A DNA stretch of 64,000 nt from Haberlea rhodopensis (GCA_907163345.1 CAJQUN010000036.1:2914001-2978000), one strand, 5' to 3'. Shown: positions 45,227-57,729, counted from the first letter of the stretch. The notes: a model not told the origin generated them from the sequence alone. Translations and numbers: made by a program.

Positions 45227-47500
45227 TGTAAGGCCCTCGTACCGTATTATCAGAAAATCATGTTTAACTTCTCAACAATTATGTGATTCATCTTATGTTA
45301 ATCATATGGTTGAGAATAAACATGAGGAATATTATATTGATAACAACGATATCATACTTAACATTTTGTAAATTTGATGTCCTGATATTTGATAATGAGA
45401 ATTAAGTACAATTTGTACATTAATTTGTTAATTGGCTAGAACTTAATTAATGAGAATATAATATAATTAATGATAGTGGAAACTGACCTTGTACATGTCA
45501 ATTGACAGTCGGGTTAGAACATGGTGAATGACAAATATATTTTTGGAATATTCGGATTAACATCGAAATTTTGTTAAAATAATTTAATAAATATAAAATT
45601 TGGTCAAATGAATGTGAAAGCAGGTTTTATAAACTGAAACAGATGGGATACGTTCTGATGCATCATGAGGAGATGATTGCATATGCTTTGAGATAGTTTA
45701 AGCTGAAAGAACCATGATATCATGTTCATAAACTCGAGCTTGTAGCCATTAGCCTTGAAGATGTGGCAACGTTATCTGTATGGCGAACAACTCATGATAT
45801 ACTCTGATTTTAGGAGTTTAAAATATCACTTATGTAGTCAAAGTTGAAAATGAGATAGAAGCGATGACTAGATTTCTTAAAGAATTTGACTCTGATAGTC
45901 AATATCAATCAGGGAAAATGAAACTAGTAGCAGATGCCCTGAACCGAAAAGTGCAAGGTGCAATGGTAGCATCAATGTATGATTTGCAGTTTGAGTCATC
46001 TCTGATTTCGAAGATCGGAACGACAAGCCCGACCTACCACCATGTTCACAACTCTCAGGCGCACATTTCTATACCAGATAATCGAATTTTGGTGTTCGAA
46101 AGTGCTTCGATTTTCATCTGGAATGAATGAGATCGCACAGACTAGGGTTTGAGAAACTTTGGTTCGATTTCTTCGATTCTACAACAAATTGGACAAATCT
46201 ATATACCGAATCTATTCTCCTCACCTGAACGAAAGTTTCTACACCGGTCACCGCCACTACCGCCGCCAGAGGTCACCGAAATTGGAGGAAATGGGTGCGT
46301 GACACTGTGCGAAAATTGGTGACTACTTAGACTCTACAAGCTCAAGTTGAGCCTTGTATATCCAGAAGTAAAGGTATATTCAATTCGGGTAACATATGAC
46401 AAGTATCTGTATCAGTTGGTATATGATTTGCTGACTTCTGTGAATTAATAGATATTACGTGGCTACGTGATTTATTAAATCATGTGGCATTCAAAGCATG
46501 CATGATTGGCATATCGATATATGAAAATAAATATTTTGTTAACACACTTCATTTTTTATACATACATCGATGCATGACATACACGTTGAACTACGATTCT
46601 TTGATACCCTATTATTTTGGATTCGATCAATCATAAGGGTTGTACACGGTGCTATGCCTGGCATTAAGTGGCCTGAAAGACATTGAGATTCGTGGCCCTT
46701 ATGATTGCTATGATTGGTTGATATTGGATTGATGTCATATTACCGACGTCATCCTCTGGATTATCCATATTCATTGAGACTGTTATAAGGTGGCATCTTG
46801 TGACGTCGTCTGTATGATATGATGTCAGGATATGGGATGTGTTGAGCTTTATTGATGCTCCGTATTGATATCCCTTTTGTTTGACATGCTCGAGCGATTT
46901 AGCTATTTAGTATTTGGACTTTCATTTATTGGCTCCGAGATACCCAGTGGATGGGTGTATAGTACCGACATGACATGATATGCATTGTATTGCATTTCAT
47001 TGCATATATCATTTTATAGACATGTTGTATATTCTATGATCGTTCCATATTGAGCTTTTGCTCACCCCCAAGGGGGGCTGTTGTTGTCTTTGTGTGTGGA
47101 CAATGACAGATTATACAGGTGGCCAGGATCTCAGACACGGTACGTCCGATGAGAGCCACATTTGAAAGGTTTATTCTCCTGCTTATCCCAGTAGTATATA
47201 TGTATGTCTACTAGTGGTGTGTCTTTAGAGTGTGAGGAGTTTATGCATTTAGTATATTTCAGCCCAGTATGGATGTGTTTAATAGTTTATTTGGGTGTAC
47301 TGGATATGAACTAATGGTATATATAGAGTTTCGGTATATGGATTTTGGTATTGGTGGTATGTTCCTCATGTGACGAGGTCATGCCGAAATTTTTAGGGCC
47401 ACATGTTAATAAATGTTAATCAAATCTTCTGTTGTTTACACTATAATTATAATTTATGTGATCATTAATCACATAATTAGGATTGAGCCCTCATAATACT
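45227..47500 (+). mobile_element. F: 3' LTR, old
   Basis: Starts TGTAAGGCCCTCGTACC after the polypurine tract. It contains a GACTCTACAAGCTC block (46330) and an ATGCCGAAATTTTTAGGG block (47380) with counterparts in the solo LTR (57289). The 3' terminus is decayed, placed at about 47497-47500 by context. An RNase H fragment is embedded at 45640-45990. Confidence 0.6.
45640..45990 (+). pseudogene. RNase H fragment embedded in F's LTR
   Basis: Translated across frames: G-Y-V-L-M ... I-A-Y-A, H-K-L-E-L-V-A-I (from H-D-L-E-L-A-A-I), L-D-F-L-K-E-F-D-S-D, then S-G-K-M-K-L-V-A-D-A-L-N-R-K-V-Q-G-A-M-V-A-S-M. This is the RNase H-to-integrase part of a Ty3/gypsy pol, with many stops. About 120 residues are represented; no flanking pol is visible on either side. 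Confidence 0.8.
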
Positions 47501-47875
47501 TGTACGCCCAACTACAATATCAAGTAAAATATCAAGTAGACAATTCAATAACAATGCATGTGTCAAACAATCACAACACGTACCCAAGACGGGTACCTCG
47601 ACACAACACTGTCTATACATAGCATACTCCTCAATGCATATGTAACAAAGACTATCTGGCCACCACTGGACACACGGCATGTCCCTATACTTGGACGACC
47701 CTGTCCCAACTCCTCAATCTATCACAGCGGCTCACGCTAGACCTCAAGCTAGCTCAACACTAGACATCTATTCTCAATACTCACTACACAAAGCTATCCA
47801 CAATAATAAGTAGTGCTAAATTCACGCTAGACACTCGCTAGCCCAGGAACCTAAGCACTGCTCTGATACGTCAAC
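47501..47875 (-). mobile_element. G: leader with decayed iMet primer site
   Basis: The GCTCTGATAC...CA at 47860-47873 resembles the iMet primer complement with a two-base insertion, adjacent to an LTR at 47876. The leader contains CGCTAGAC/CTAGC words; no gag. Confidence 0.6.
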
Positions 47876-49174
47876 TGTAAGACTCCGCTTACACTAAACA
47901 AATTATACTCCAAATATAAGGATTTTAATTTTTTTTTTTACAATTATCTCAACGTAATTTGGACCACCCAAATTACACAACAAAAAAATAGATCCTCAAA
48001 CAATAAGTCTCAACACTAACTGTAATCATAAAACATCTATCCAATCAAATGACACTGGATGATTACAGAAAGACATACATATTACAAATCCTATACGAAA
48101 TGTAATAAACAAAGGAAACACTATAACTAGTGTACTAACTCAACTCGACCTTGCTAAGCCTCCGACTCAGCAACTCTAACACCTCTAGCTCTCTGACAGC
48201 TACCCTGACACCTGTTTCTACGAAAACTGCCCACACACGTGGTGAGCATACAATAAACAGGTAATAACCAAAAACAATATATAACTTGCATATTTAAAGT
48301 CACAAAGATAAAAGAGTTATTCCTTAGATGATTCCTAAAGCGTAGTGATATCGTTTCTTACCGGAGACCTACTTCTCTTTTAACCTGTTTACAGCACAAT
48401 CACCTTACCAAATATCATGATCTCCAATACTAGAACAGTAAATCTCACATCATCAGTACCACACTGATCGATGTCTCACAATCCCTGCATATAAATTCTC
48501 AACAATGACAATACAATAACATCACATCGTTCTGATCGATCTATAATGATGTATATATATACCAGATATATACCAAACTCAACCATAAATACTTCTCATC
48601 GAGCTTTACACATATAAGTATAATAACAATTCAACAATACCCAAAACCAGGACATATAATATCTCAATCGCTTCGATATGACATCGGCATGTACCATCGC
48701 TTCGACATAACAGCGGCATATATTATATTCCTCGATTGGCCAGCATAATGACACAGTATTATCACAATTACATATATCATTTTAACAGTTGTATAATAAC
48801 AATTCTATTTCAAAATCTCGTCGCTTCGACATAACATCGGCATTATAATCGCTTCGACATGACAGCGGCATTATCATCGCTTCGATGTGACAACGTCGTT
48901 TATCATCGCTTCGACACGACAAAACATTATCATCGCTTCGACATGACAGCGGCATTATCATCGCTTCGACGTGACAATGACATTTATCATTGCTTCGACA
49001 CGACAATGGCGTTATCATCGCTTCGACATGACAACGACATCAATCAATATAATACATATATATACAGCTAGAGCATGTTATCATCTCAATCTCATATAAT
49101 GTTCATCGATTGATTCAACAATATCCAACTATATATCAATTATAATCATTAAACTTACAATATCCCATACACAT
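47876..49174 (-). mobile_element. G: 5' LTR
   Basis: Plus left end TGTAAGACTCCGC, consistent with the 3' end of a minus-strand chromovirus LTR. It has tandem repeats at 48845-49047. The far end is cut by or abuts H at 49175. Confidence 0.65.
48845..49047. repeat. 28-bp tandem repeat in G LTR
   Basis: Units of the form ATCGCTTCGACATGACA... start near 48850, 48878, 48907, 48934, 48962, 48991 and 49019 (27-29 bp apart). Several contain CGCT...AGCG inverted pairs. The repeat creates misleading open frames on both strands. Confidence 0.9.
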
Positions 49175-50292
49175 TGATAAGTGTGATTTTACACTTATTT
49201 TGCTATGAAATTATGGGCGTTTTTGTAGTGATTCCTGGACGATTTTACATTTTTTGGTATATATTTGTATGTTTCAGGAATCTAGGTCCAAGTGCATAAA
49301 AGTGGAGGAAATAAGCTTAAAAAATATGAAAAAATGGTCAAACCGAGCGAACACGTCGAATAAATGACGAAATCTCAAAAAATTGAATTTGAACTTCGGC
49401 AATCAATCGGCATTTCAACGCGATTGAGGGACTTTTGCTCAGATTTCAACCTACAAATCAAGCCTCCACCATACTCCATCTCCTACCTTCATTCAAACCA
49501 TCACAACCATTGAAAAGGAAGCCGGATCGGGAGAGGCGGGACGATGCAGCAGTGCAAGGAGTCATCACCGAGCGTTATTTTCATATTTCTAAACTTTGTT
49601 CTTCATTATTCTTAGATTTTAATGTTTAGATTGTTGCAATGCATTATTATTTGATGACAATTGTTGGCTAAGTTTTGTTGTCAAGACTAGGGGTTCCCAT
49701 GTTTTGAACCCATGATTTAAATTAAATTTTGATTGATTCTTAAAATTCTATGTGCATAATTTATTGTTCTTCATGCTTTTTAAGGATTGATCACATTTGA
49801 ATGAATTTATTATATTGTAATTGACTTGACCATACGATATTGCAATACGACATAATAAATTAGGCCGTGGGTTTATATTGAGACTGACCAAGTAAAATCG
49901 AACACACGTGTGATAGCAATAGATTTACTAAAATCGAAGGCTGGAAGCTTTCATAAAGCATATGCAATGACCATTGCTTTGTTGCATCTTAATATTAGAC
50001 TTGTTATATTTTGACCATAGTTTAACAAGTGCATTAGGAAAACTCGTCACCTTAGAATGTTGGAATTTAAATCTTAACTAATAGGCGAATTATGGGGAAT
50101 TACAAGGGTGAACCGAAGTCTTAATAATCATTACTAATTATTGTAGGTTAAATATAGTTAAAATACTTGAGTTTGATACTTAGTTTCTAGTCTCTGTGGG
50201 TTCGACAATATTTTCTTAAAATCTACTATGCTGAAACTTGACACTGTGAACTTGCAGTATAATCGCTACAATGTTTAAATAAATAGCGATCA
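49175..50292 (+). mobile_element. H: 5' LTR
   Basis: Begins TGATAAGTGTG and ends AATAGCGATCA, the same termini as A1. TATA-like GGTATATATTTGTATG at about 49255-49270 followed by TTTCAGGAATCTAGG. The CTCTGTGGGTTCGACAA block is at 50194-50210. No palindrome array is seen where A1 has one; only weak CGATTGA-type words near 49395-49425. Confidence 0.9.
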
Positions 50293-50298
50293 ATTTTT

Positions 50299-50316
50299 TG
50301 GCGCCGTTCTCGGGGA
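50299..50316 (+). other. H: tRNA-Asp primer binding site
   Basis: TGGCGCCGTTCTCGGGGA, 17 of 18 matching the tRNA-Asp complement, seven bases inside the LTR. Confidence 0.92.
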
Positions 50317-50444
50317 ATAGTTTAAAGTAATATCAGACGAGATTAGTTGACTGTAATTTAGCCATATTTTTTTATTTTCTGCTTTTCGATTTTTACTTCA
50401 CTACTGTTGTGGTTTGGTTGATTTGTGCAGGTGTTATTTCATGG

Positions 50445-52861
50445 TGCATGCTAAGGAGTCGAAAACTTACACTTGAGCCTATTGATCTGGAGATTGAGCA
50501 GGCTTTTCTTAGGAGACTACGAGAAGCTCGAGCAATGGCGAGAACAACCAAAGAAGAGACAAAGAGAAGGAACATAGGAATGAGGAAGTGCAGTCGCTAG
50601 ATCACTCATGGATTATGCACATCCATCATCCCAAGGCAATTTGTCTAGCATCACTAGACCGAGCATCCAGGCTAACAATTTTGAGATCAAGCCTGCTATC
50701 ATACAAATGATCCAACACTCGGTCCAGTTTGGGGGAGCGGCTACTGATGATCCTAATGCCCACATCTTAAACTTCTTGGAGATTTGTGACACCTTAAAGT
50801 ATAATGGCGTCACTAACGAGGCCATCGGGTTACGCTTATTCCCTTTTTCGTTAAAAGATAAAGGATAGATATGGTTGCAATCATTGCCTACGGGTTAAAT
50901 CACCACATGGGATGGAATGGTGCAAATGTTCCTGTCAAAGTACTTCCCACCATCCAAGATTGCTAAGATGCGCAATGATATCACCACGTTTGCGCAATAC
51001 GACCCAGAGACATTGTACGGGGCGTGGGAGTATTTTAAGGATTTACTGCGGAGATGCTCACATCACGGTCTTTCTGTCTAGCTGCGGTACAAACTTTCTA
51101 TAACAGTTTATTTTCTGCTAACCGTTCTATGCTTGATGCAGCATCAGGAGGTACGATCATGAGGAAGACACCTGAAGCGACATATGGCTTGTTGGAGGAG
51201 ATGACTGCCAATAGCTATCATTGGCAATCTGAAAGGAACGTGCCAATGAAGCAAACTGGAATGCATCAATTGAGCAAAGTCACTACCTTAGCCGCGCAAT
51301 TGGAAGCACTAAATAAGAAGATTGATAGCTTGAGCATGCAACAATGCAAGTTCAAGCCACCATGCGAGCTTTGCAAGGAGGACATCCGAGCGCTGAATGC
51401 CAAGTAGGTAACCCTGTTATTCAATCTTCTAAAAGTGCTAATTTTGTAGAGAACCGACCACCACCCAACTATCCCTACCCAAATACATACAATACGGGTT
51501 GAGGAACCATCCACAACCACCACCAGGGTATGCACCTAAACTGAGTATGGAGGAACTGTTGACCAAATTCATCACATCAACGAAGACTAAATTCCAAAAT
51601 CACAAGGCATCGATAAAGAATTTGGAATTCTAAGTGGGACAGTTAGCAACAATCCTAGTCGGGAGCGCACAAGGATCACTACCTAGTGACACTGAAAAGA
51701 ATCCAAGGGAGCAAGTCCATGTCATAACACTAAGAAGCGGAAATGAGGTTGTTGCAAAGGGGGTTGCTGAGAAGAATGATGCACATGATGAGCATGATGG
51801 CAAGGCAGACATCAAGCAAGAAGAGGTTCAACCACGCGACAAAGGTAAGTCTACTAAGACCACTACACCCATCACACCACCTAAGCCCACTCCCATTCCC
51901 TGCTGCATATAAGAGAGCAAAATTAGATGCTAAATTTGCTAAATTTCTAGATTTGATTAAGAATCTCCACATTGATATGCCTTTCATTGATGCTATACCG
52001 CAAATGCATAGATTTTATCAAATAAGTGGAAATTGGGATAGCATGAGACTATAAACTTAACTGATGAGTGTTCTGCTATCATTCAAAACGATACACCTCC
52101 AAAGTTAAAGGATCCAGGGAGTTACCTTGCAAAATTAATTCTATGTATTTTCATAAATCTTTATGTGATTTGGGTGCAAGTGTAAATCTAACGCCTTTGT
52201 CTATTTATAGGAAGCTGGGTTTAGGATAGCTCAAACCGGTCAGAGTGTCACTGTAGATGGCGGACAAGTCCATCAAGTACCCTCAAGGGATAGTGGAGGA
52301 TTTGCCAATCAAGGTGGATAAATTCACCATTCGGGTGGATTTTATAGCGTTGGACATGAAGGAAGATGCTGGCATGCCATTGATCTTAGGAATGCCATTC
52401 CTAGCAACTGGAAGGACATTAATCGATGTCCAAGAATGGAAGTTTATCCTCCGTGTAGGGGAGTATCAAGTTATCTTTGATATGTTCAAAACTTTGAACA
52501 CTACACACACTGAGCATCGATGTTTCAATATCAATATTGTTGATCCATTATTTGTTGATGCGACGCAGGTTAAAAGCAATGAGAAGTTGGAAGTCACATC
52601 AAAAGTCCATCAAAAAGGAGGCAAATTCTGTAAGACATGGTTTTAATGATTAGAGCCAAAATGCGACTATTTCCATGGAAGTTGCACTCACCATGGGCTG
52701 GACCTTTCAAAGTGGTCGATATTCTACCATGCAACACTATAAATTTGAGAGATGACAAAGGGGTTTTGTTCACAGTAAAAGAAAAGTGGTTGCGACACTA
52801 CCATGTGGATGACGGAAAATCGTCCCCACCATCTTTTTCGACACTTGAGCTTAATTGGTGA
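50445..52861 (+). pseudogene. H: gag-protease-integrase-tail, same layout as A1
   Basis: ATG at 50445 in the same context as A1 (S-W-C-M). Gag blocks: P-A-I-I-Q-M-I-Q-H-S-V-Q-F-G-G-A (50700), L-L-E-E-M-T-A-N-S (51195), C-E-L-C-K (51363). Protease D-L-G-A-S at about 52170 (Leu-Gly region partly decayed) and L-I-L-G-M-P-F-L-A-T. Then from about 52620 the A1-type junction and the integrase tail W-A-G-P-F-K-V-V-D-I ... E-K-W-L-R-H-Y-H-V-D-D. At least eight stops or frameshifts. RT, RNase H and integrase core are absent at the same place as in A1. Confidence 0.9.
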
Positions 52862-53290
52862 AAAGTCCAATTTGAGACTATAAATCAAGAACTATTTCTT
52901 ATCCCTTATCTTTGTTTTTGAATTCTGTATTGGTTTGCAGTTTTTTTTTTTTTTGATTTTTGGTGAGCGACTCCATGTGTGATGTCATTTTCCAACAATA
53001 TGCCCTACTAGCTGACGAGGAATTGGACTGTTGGAACCGAAGAGGGGGGTGAATGAGGTTACTTGGCTACTTTAGCGTTTTAAAATGAATTTGCAAATAG
53101 TCGAGTTTGCGCTGCGGAAGACTTCAAGTCAATCGAACAATAAATAATATGAAGTAATAAATAAATGCGTAAATTAAATAAAGCGATAACGACACAAATA
53201 TTTATTATAGAAGTTCGGCGATGAATCGCCTATCTCCTCTTCCCGGCTAGAAAACGCACCAACCGAGGTTCCACTAGAACAACTTTGATC

Positions 53291-53450
53291 TTGGCCTTAA
53301 GGGCTCCAAGTTAGCCACAACACACTCTTCTCGAGTAACACACTCTTCACGAGTCTTCTTGGCCTTAAGGGCTCCAAGGATAGCCAGACACAAACTCTTC
53401 ACGAGTCACCCACTCTTCACGAGTCTTCTTGGCCTTAAGGGCTCCAAGGA
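53291..53450. repeat. About 69-bp tandem repeat in S1 LTR, three copies
   Basis: TTGGCCTTAAGGGCTCCAAG starts at 53291, 53359 and 53429, with CACTCTTCACGAGTC spacers. Confidence 0.9.
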
Positions 53451-53789
53451 TAGCCACAACCTTGCATCAACTTCACTTGTTGATGTCTTATACAATTTTC
53501 AACTTGCGTCGGTGTTGGAGGACCTTACAATAAATCAAATAACACCTTCACGGTGTAACAAAACGAAGAATCAAAAGACCTCTCACAAGAAATTAATTAC
53601 AAACTCCAATACAACACAAATGTATGAAGTTTGCAATGCTAGAATGATTTTGATTGAACACAACTTTCTTGTAGTTTATACTCTTGTTTCTTGTCTTCAA
53701 ATTGCCCCAAAACATCCATATTTATAGTGTAGAAGGCCCCCAAGGCTCCTACTCACCGTTGCTACACTTAAGGCTTGAATCACTCCAAG

Positions 53790-54056
53790 ATCGCCTCGGA
53801 CATCGCCTCGGGCGATCACCATCGCCGCGCTCCAACGGTCACGAAATTGTGCAGATCGCCTCGGGCGATCGTTCACCAAAAATAATTCCTTAGCCTTAAA
53901 TGATCAGAATTTTTCATCGCCTCAAACGAACCATGCATCGCCTCAGGCGATCTCCTCATCGTCTCAGGCGTTCCTCCCATGCGCAGAGTCCTCGGCATCG
54001 CTTCAATCTATGTGTGGGGCGATGGCTTGAATGGCAGCCATCGCCTGGGGCGATCC
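53790..54056. repeat. Palindromic GATCGCC(N3)GGCGATC repeats in S1 LTR
   Basis: ATCGCC-type half sites start at 53790, 53802, 53821, 53854, 53916, 53937, 53958, 53997 and 54040. Full palindromes (GATCGCCTCGGGCGATC and close variants) occur at 53802, 53853, 53937 and 54040. The last five are spaced 21, 21, 39 and 43. The array is upstream of the TATA-like box (sense = minus), i.e. in U3. Confidence 0.8.
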
Positions 54057-54231
54057 GCCCAGTCCTTGCATATTTGATTTCCTTCAAACAATCCACTTTT
54101 CAAACATCTAAACCTGTACACTAATTAGACGCATTAGTATAATAAATGCAAGTTTTGTTGATCATCAAAACTCATAAATAATTCGGAGATAAATTAAGCA
54201 TTAAACTCAACAATGCGTTTAAGGCTCAACA

Positions 54232-57200
54232 ATCTCCCCCTTTTTGATGATCACAAAACTTGATAAACTTGTAAATGAAATATGCATGAAATGTGAGTAA
54301 ATAAGACTCCCCCTTAACAAATGCATAGCACATACAAGTTTTACCAAGTAAAGCATAATTCAAAAACTCTCCCCCTCAAAACATGAATGTATTAAGCTCC
54401 AAGTTTATTCAAGTTTATCACAAAATTCTCCCCCTTTTGTGATAATCAAAAAGCACAAAGTTCAAATATACATAGCACAATTATTGTGATGTCCAGATTT
54501 ATTAATAATCATTTGTTGGACTAAATATGATTTAGATTTTATTGATAATTAATTTTAGAATTAATTAATTAGAAGGGGAATTGACCAAGTGAAGGTCAAC
54601 TGACAAGTTAATCGGATCCTAAAATATTTTGAGATTGTAAAATATACTCCAATAATATTTTAGAGATAAGTTAATTAAAATGAAGAATTTAAGTTTTGGG
54701 TTTTTGGGGTGTGTATAAATCCCAATCGTTGTCTATAAATAATATGTCAATGCACCGGCGACACTTCGATGTACAAAACCGGGTCAGGGTACAAAAATAA
54801 ATATGTTATGTTGGGCATTTTCGGACACACATTAAAACGTGTTAAAGCACGCACACAAAACCCAATCCACTTTCTCTTCGCTGCTGCTCGACCCTCGCCG
54901 CTAAATCGCGCGCGCCCGCCACCGTCCGAGCTCCTTCCGGTGCGTCCGAACCGCCACCGCCTTCGTCTCTTCCAGGCGCTTCTTTCTATACCAAGAACAT
55001 GAAGTTTCGTCGCGGATTGCGTCCGGATCTTGCAAGGAAGCGCGCGGATAAAATTTCCGAATTCGTCCGATTTTGGGACGATTTTCTTCCGATTTTTTTG
55101 TGGGTAATCCTCCTCATCCTTCAGTCGTTTTTCCTCTGAAATCCCTCGAATTTTTGATGAAGATTGGTTTGATTTTGCTAGCATTTTGGAAGGGTTGCTA
55201 GTGTGTGTTCATGTGTGTTCCAGTGTGTGTGCGTGTGTGTGTTCTGTGTGCAGATTAGTGTGTGTGCGTGTGTGTTATGTGTGCAGATAAGTGTTTGTAC
55301 TGTGTGTGCATGTGCGTGTGCTGATAGGTGTGTGGGTATGTGGTTCCAACTTGTAGTTTGGTATCTAAGTGATGATTTCATGTTTGGAGGAGGTATTAAC
55401 AATGAAGAATGTTAACTTAAATTAGTGTAATGGGTTAATGCGGTTATGTGACGATAAATTGAGTATGAACAATTGGGAATTGGATAGCATGAAAATGTTA
55501 TTAATTGTAGGGATTTAATCATAACTCACATTATTGAACAGATAATTGTTGAAAATGAATTGGTGATTAAATGTCGTGATTTAGTGTCATTGTTGTTAAA
55601 AGGTGAAGACTAGATTCATGCTAGTATGAAAGGCCTTGAATTGGTATGAGATAGCATCTTGTTGGCCATTTAGAGTTGTAGACATTCTTGAAAAGAAAAT
55701 GTTGTTTAAAGTGATTCTATTCTTAGCCACTTTCTTTGGAAATTTGAAGTATCTCGGTAAGCATGAATCATATTTATGGAACTCAATGCATCCTTACTTT
55801 GTTTAAAGTTGAATTTAATGAAATAAAGACTTTATGTTGGATTAAGAGAATTGGTTATAAATGGTAGAATCCCTTATACACATGGGATTCTTCCTTGCAT
55901 GGCTTGTTGCTTGAATCACCTCGGTGTGGGTTTGAATGTTTGGAGCATGATAATGGGCTTAATTGGATTGTTTTGGTTAGACACTGGTTGGATGATTATT
56001 ATGCATACACCCTTGCACTCCCTTTCCCCCTGTTGAACTGCTGTGGCTAGTGAACTACTTTGTGAGTTGGGCGTGATCTTGCACGTATGGGTGTGTGTAT
56101 CCTGCATCATGTGTGTGATGTAGCGGATGATGGGAGAAAATGGGATTTTTGCATTACCAATGAAATATCATGATTCTTGTGAAGATGTGTGCATCAAAGT
56201 ATTGATTATGATTTGATTCATAATATTGAGTTATTGATTTGTGATATGGAAGTGAAAGTAAGAACTATTTGTTGGATGTTCATTGCTTGGATTATGAGCT
56301 AATATTGAATTGATATTCGATATAGACTCTACAGGAGACTTCAGACGTTGATGATAGCTTGTTCATGTTGTCTACTATAAGGTACGTGGTGACGTACGAG
56401 CAGGTATATCTAGTATCTATACATTCATGTATACATGCAATTTTGAATATGATGATTCAGGTAAGTATTTGACTTTAATAATTGAGTTTCATATACGAGT
56501 TATGGGGGACACGTAGTGGTACGTGATCCGATTTTACTTGTTGAGTAGTGATGCTGTGGGCATGGGCGATATGAGAAAATATCGAGAATGAGATAGTGGG
56601 ATAACCAGGTTTACATTGGGATAACCAGGTTTACATTGATGTTGAATTAATTATGTTGAGCATAAATGATGCATTGTTGTTGTATTGAATTCATAGTGTT
56701 GTTGGACATCATATTTTCAATGATAATACTGAACTTGACATTATGAAAGTCCGTGAGTTTGAAACAGGAACAGTGCGTGGAAGCTATACAGATTCGGAAT
56801 TGTACAGGGAGTATATTTTATGAGTTTTGAATAATCTAAATTGTTGCATTATGATTTCGTATGTTGATTTGTGATTGAATATCGAGTTGGAGTGTGCTCA
56901 CCCTGTGTGCGGGCTGTTTCTGTTGAAACAGGTACAACAGGTACGATGCTGTCTTGGAGTGCTAGGCTCGAACCTTCTTGGATGATGCTTCCAGAAGCGT
57001 AGTATGAGATTGAGCCGATATACGAGGTTGAGATGTGGGTAAATATTAATTATGCATCCGGATGTGTATCCGTTATTCGTTGCTCTTCTGTGAGCACTTG
57101 TATCTGTATATGGACTGTATAAGGGTGTTGAAACCCACTTTTGTTGTCTTATTAGTGTGGTGTCTTCCCTGGCTGGGAATTTACTTAGTGGCTCTGTATT

Positions 57201-57729
57201 CTGCTTAGTATTGTGTTGTCCCTGGTCGGGAGTTATGTTATGTGATGTGTTTTTATTTCCGGATAGCTCAGTTTGTGGGGACACTATGCCCAAATTTTTA
57301 TGAAAACCCACAATGTAAAAGTGGTGTAATGGGGTTGGTATTGGGTGAAATCCTTGAGTCTATTTGTCGGTAGAGATGATCATATAATGTTGGACATTAT
57401 TTATGCCATGGGATTATGGGAAACATGTAATGATTCTTTTTAAAGAATGAAAAGAAAATGAAAAATTTATACACATACGACGTCATAAATGAACTAATGA
57501 CGAGTTTAAGTGTTGGGGCCTTACAATTATATGTTGATACAAAGCCATATTTTCACAATTAGCACATGTTCCTCATCAAGCATGTAATAGCCAAAACAAG
57601 CATATGATTAAATCATTGAGAGGAAGACCAACATGCGTTTAAGGCAATTTACAACAATGAATTCTAAATTGTGCAAAGTGTGCATATGTTCTACCAAGAG
57701 TTCATGCACTCATGCCCAATAAACATTAG
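54232..57729 (-). mobile_element. S1: internal remnant with polypurine tracts, split by a solo LTR
   Basis: 54232-54245 on minus is a purine tract (AAAAAGGGGGAGAT) abutting the LTR. Two further CTCCCCCT tracts lie at 54368-54376 and 54427-54436. The remainder (54246-54484 and 57531-57729) is noncoding. No copia gag-pol remains; the right side is taken over by S2. Confidence 0.65.
54485..57525 (+). mobile_element. 3.04-kb solo LTR of a chromovirus-type element
   Basis: TGTGATGTCC...GGGGCCTTACA flanked by a perfect TSD ATTAT (54480-54484; 57526-57530). TATA-like TCTATAAATAA at 54732-54742. A GTGTGTGTGCGTG-rich stretch at 55197-55345 and a GACTCTACAGGAG block at 56327 follow; a 19-bp duplication GGGATAACCAGGTTTACAT occurs at about 56600 and 56619. 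No primer site, polypurine tract or coding sequence, so it is read as a solo LTR, although its length is at the high end. Short ORFs inside (His/Thr-rich at 55178-55402) reflect the GT-rich stretch. Confidence 0.85.

Larger units (their letters stand above)
49175..53028 (+). mobile_element. H: relative of A1, 5' LTR to 3' noncoding start, truncated by S1
   Basis: LTR 49175-50292, tRNA-Asp primer site 50299-50316, decayed gag-protease-integrase-tail 50445-52861, and 3' noncoding sequence to 53028 matching A1 around 8220-8290 (ATGCC, GCTGACGAGGAATTGGAC). It stops where a SIRE-like LTR begins. Confidence 0.85.
53029..54231 (-). mobile_element. S1: SIRE-like Ty1/copia 3' LTR
   Basis: Minus TGTTGAGCC...GGTTCCAACA, TG/CA ends. 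The plus left end TGTTGGAACCGAAGAGGGGGG then GTGAATGAGG is typical of SIRE/Maximus-type LTRs, as is the adjacent purine tract beside a GATGATCACAAAA block. A strong TATA-like CTATAAATATGG (minus) lies at 53731-53720. It contains a 69-bp tandem (53291-53450) and palindromic GATCGCC repeats (53790-54056). Confidence 0.8.

Noticed and set aside
48782..49071. Open frames with repeated S-S-L-R-H-D-N or C-R-S-D motifs
   Set aside because: Produced by the 28-bp tandem repeat in G's LTR on both strands.
49321..49430. Possible palindrome array in H's LTR
   Set aside because: Only one or two weak CGATTGA/CAATCGG words; no regular spacing, so not called.
55178..55415. His/Thr/Ala-rich and Cys/Val-rich open frames
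   Set aside because: Low-complexity GT-rich stretch in the solo LTR read on both strands.
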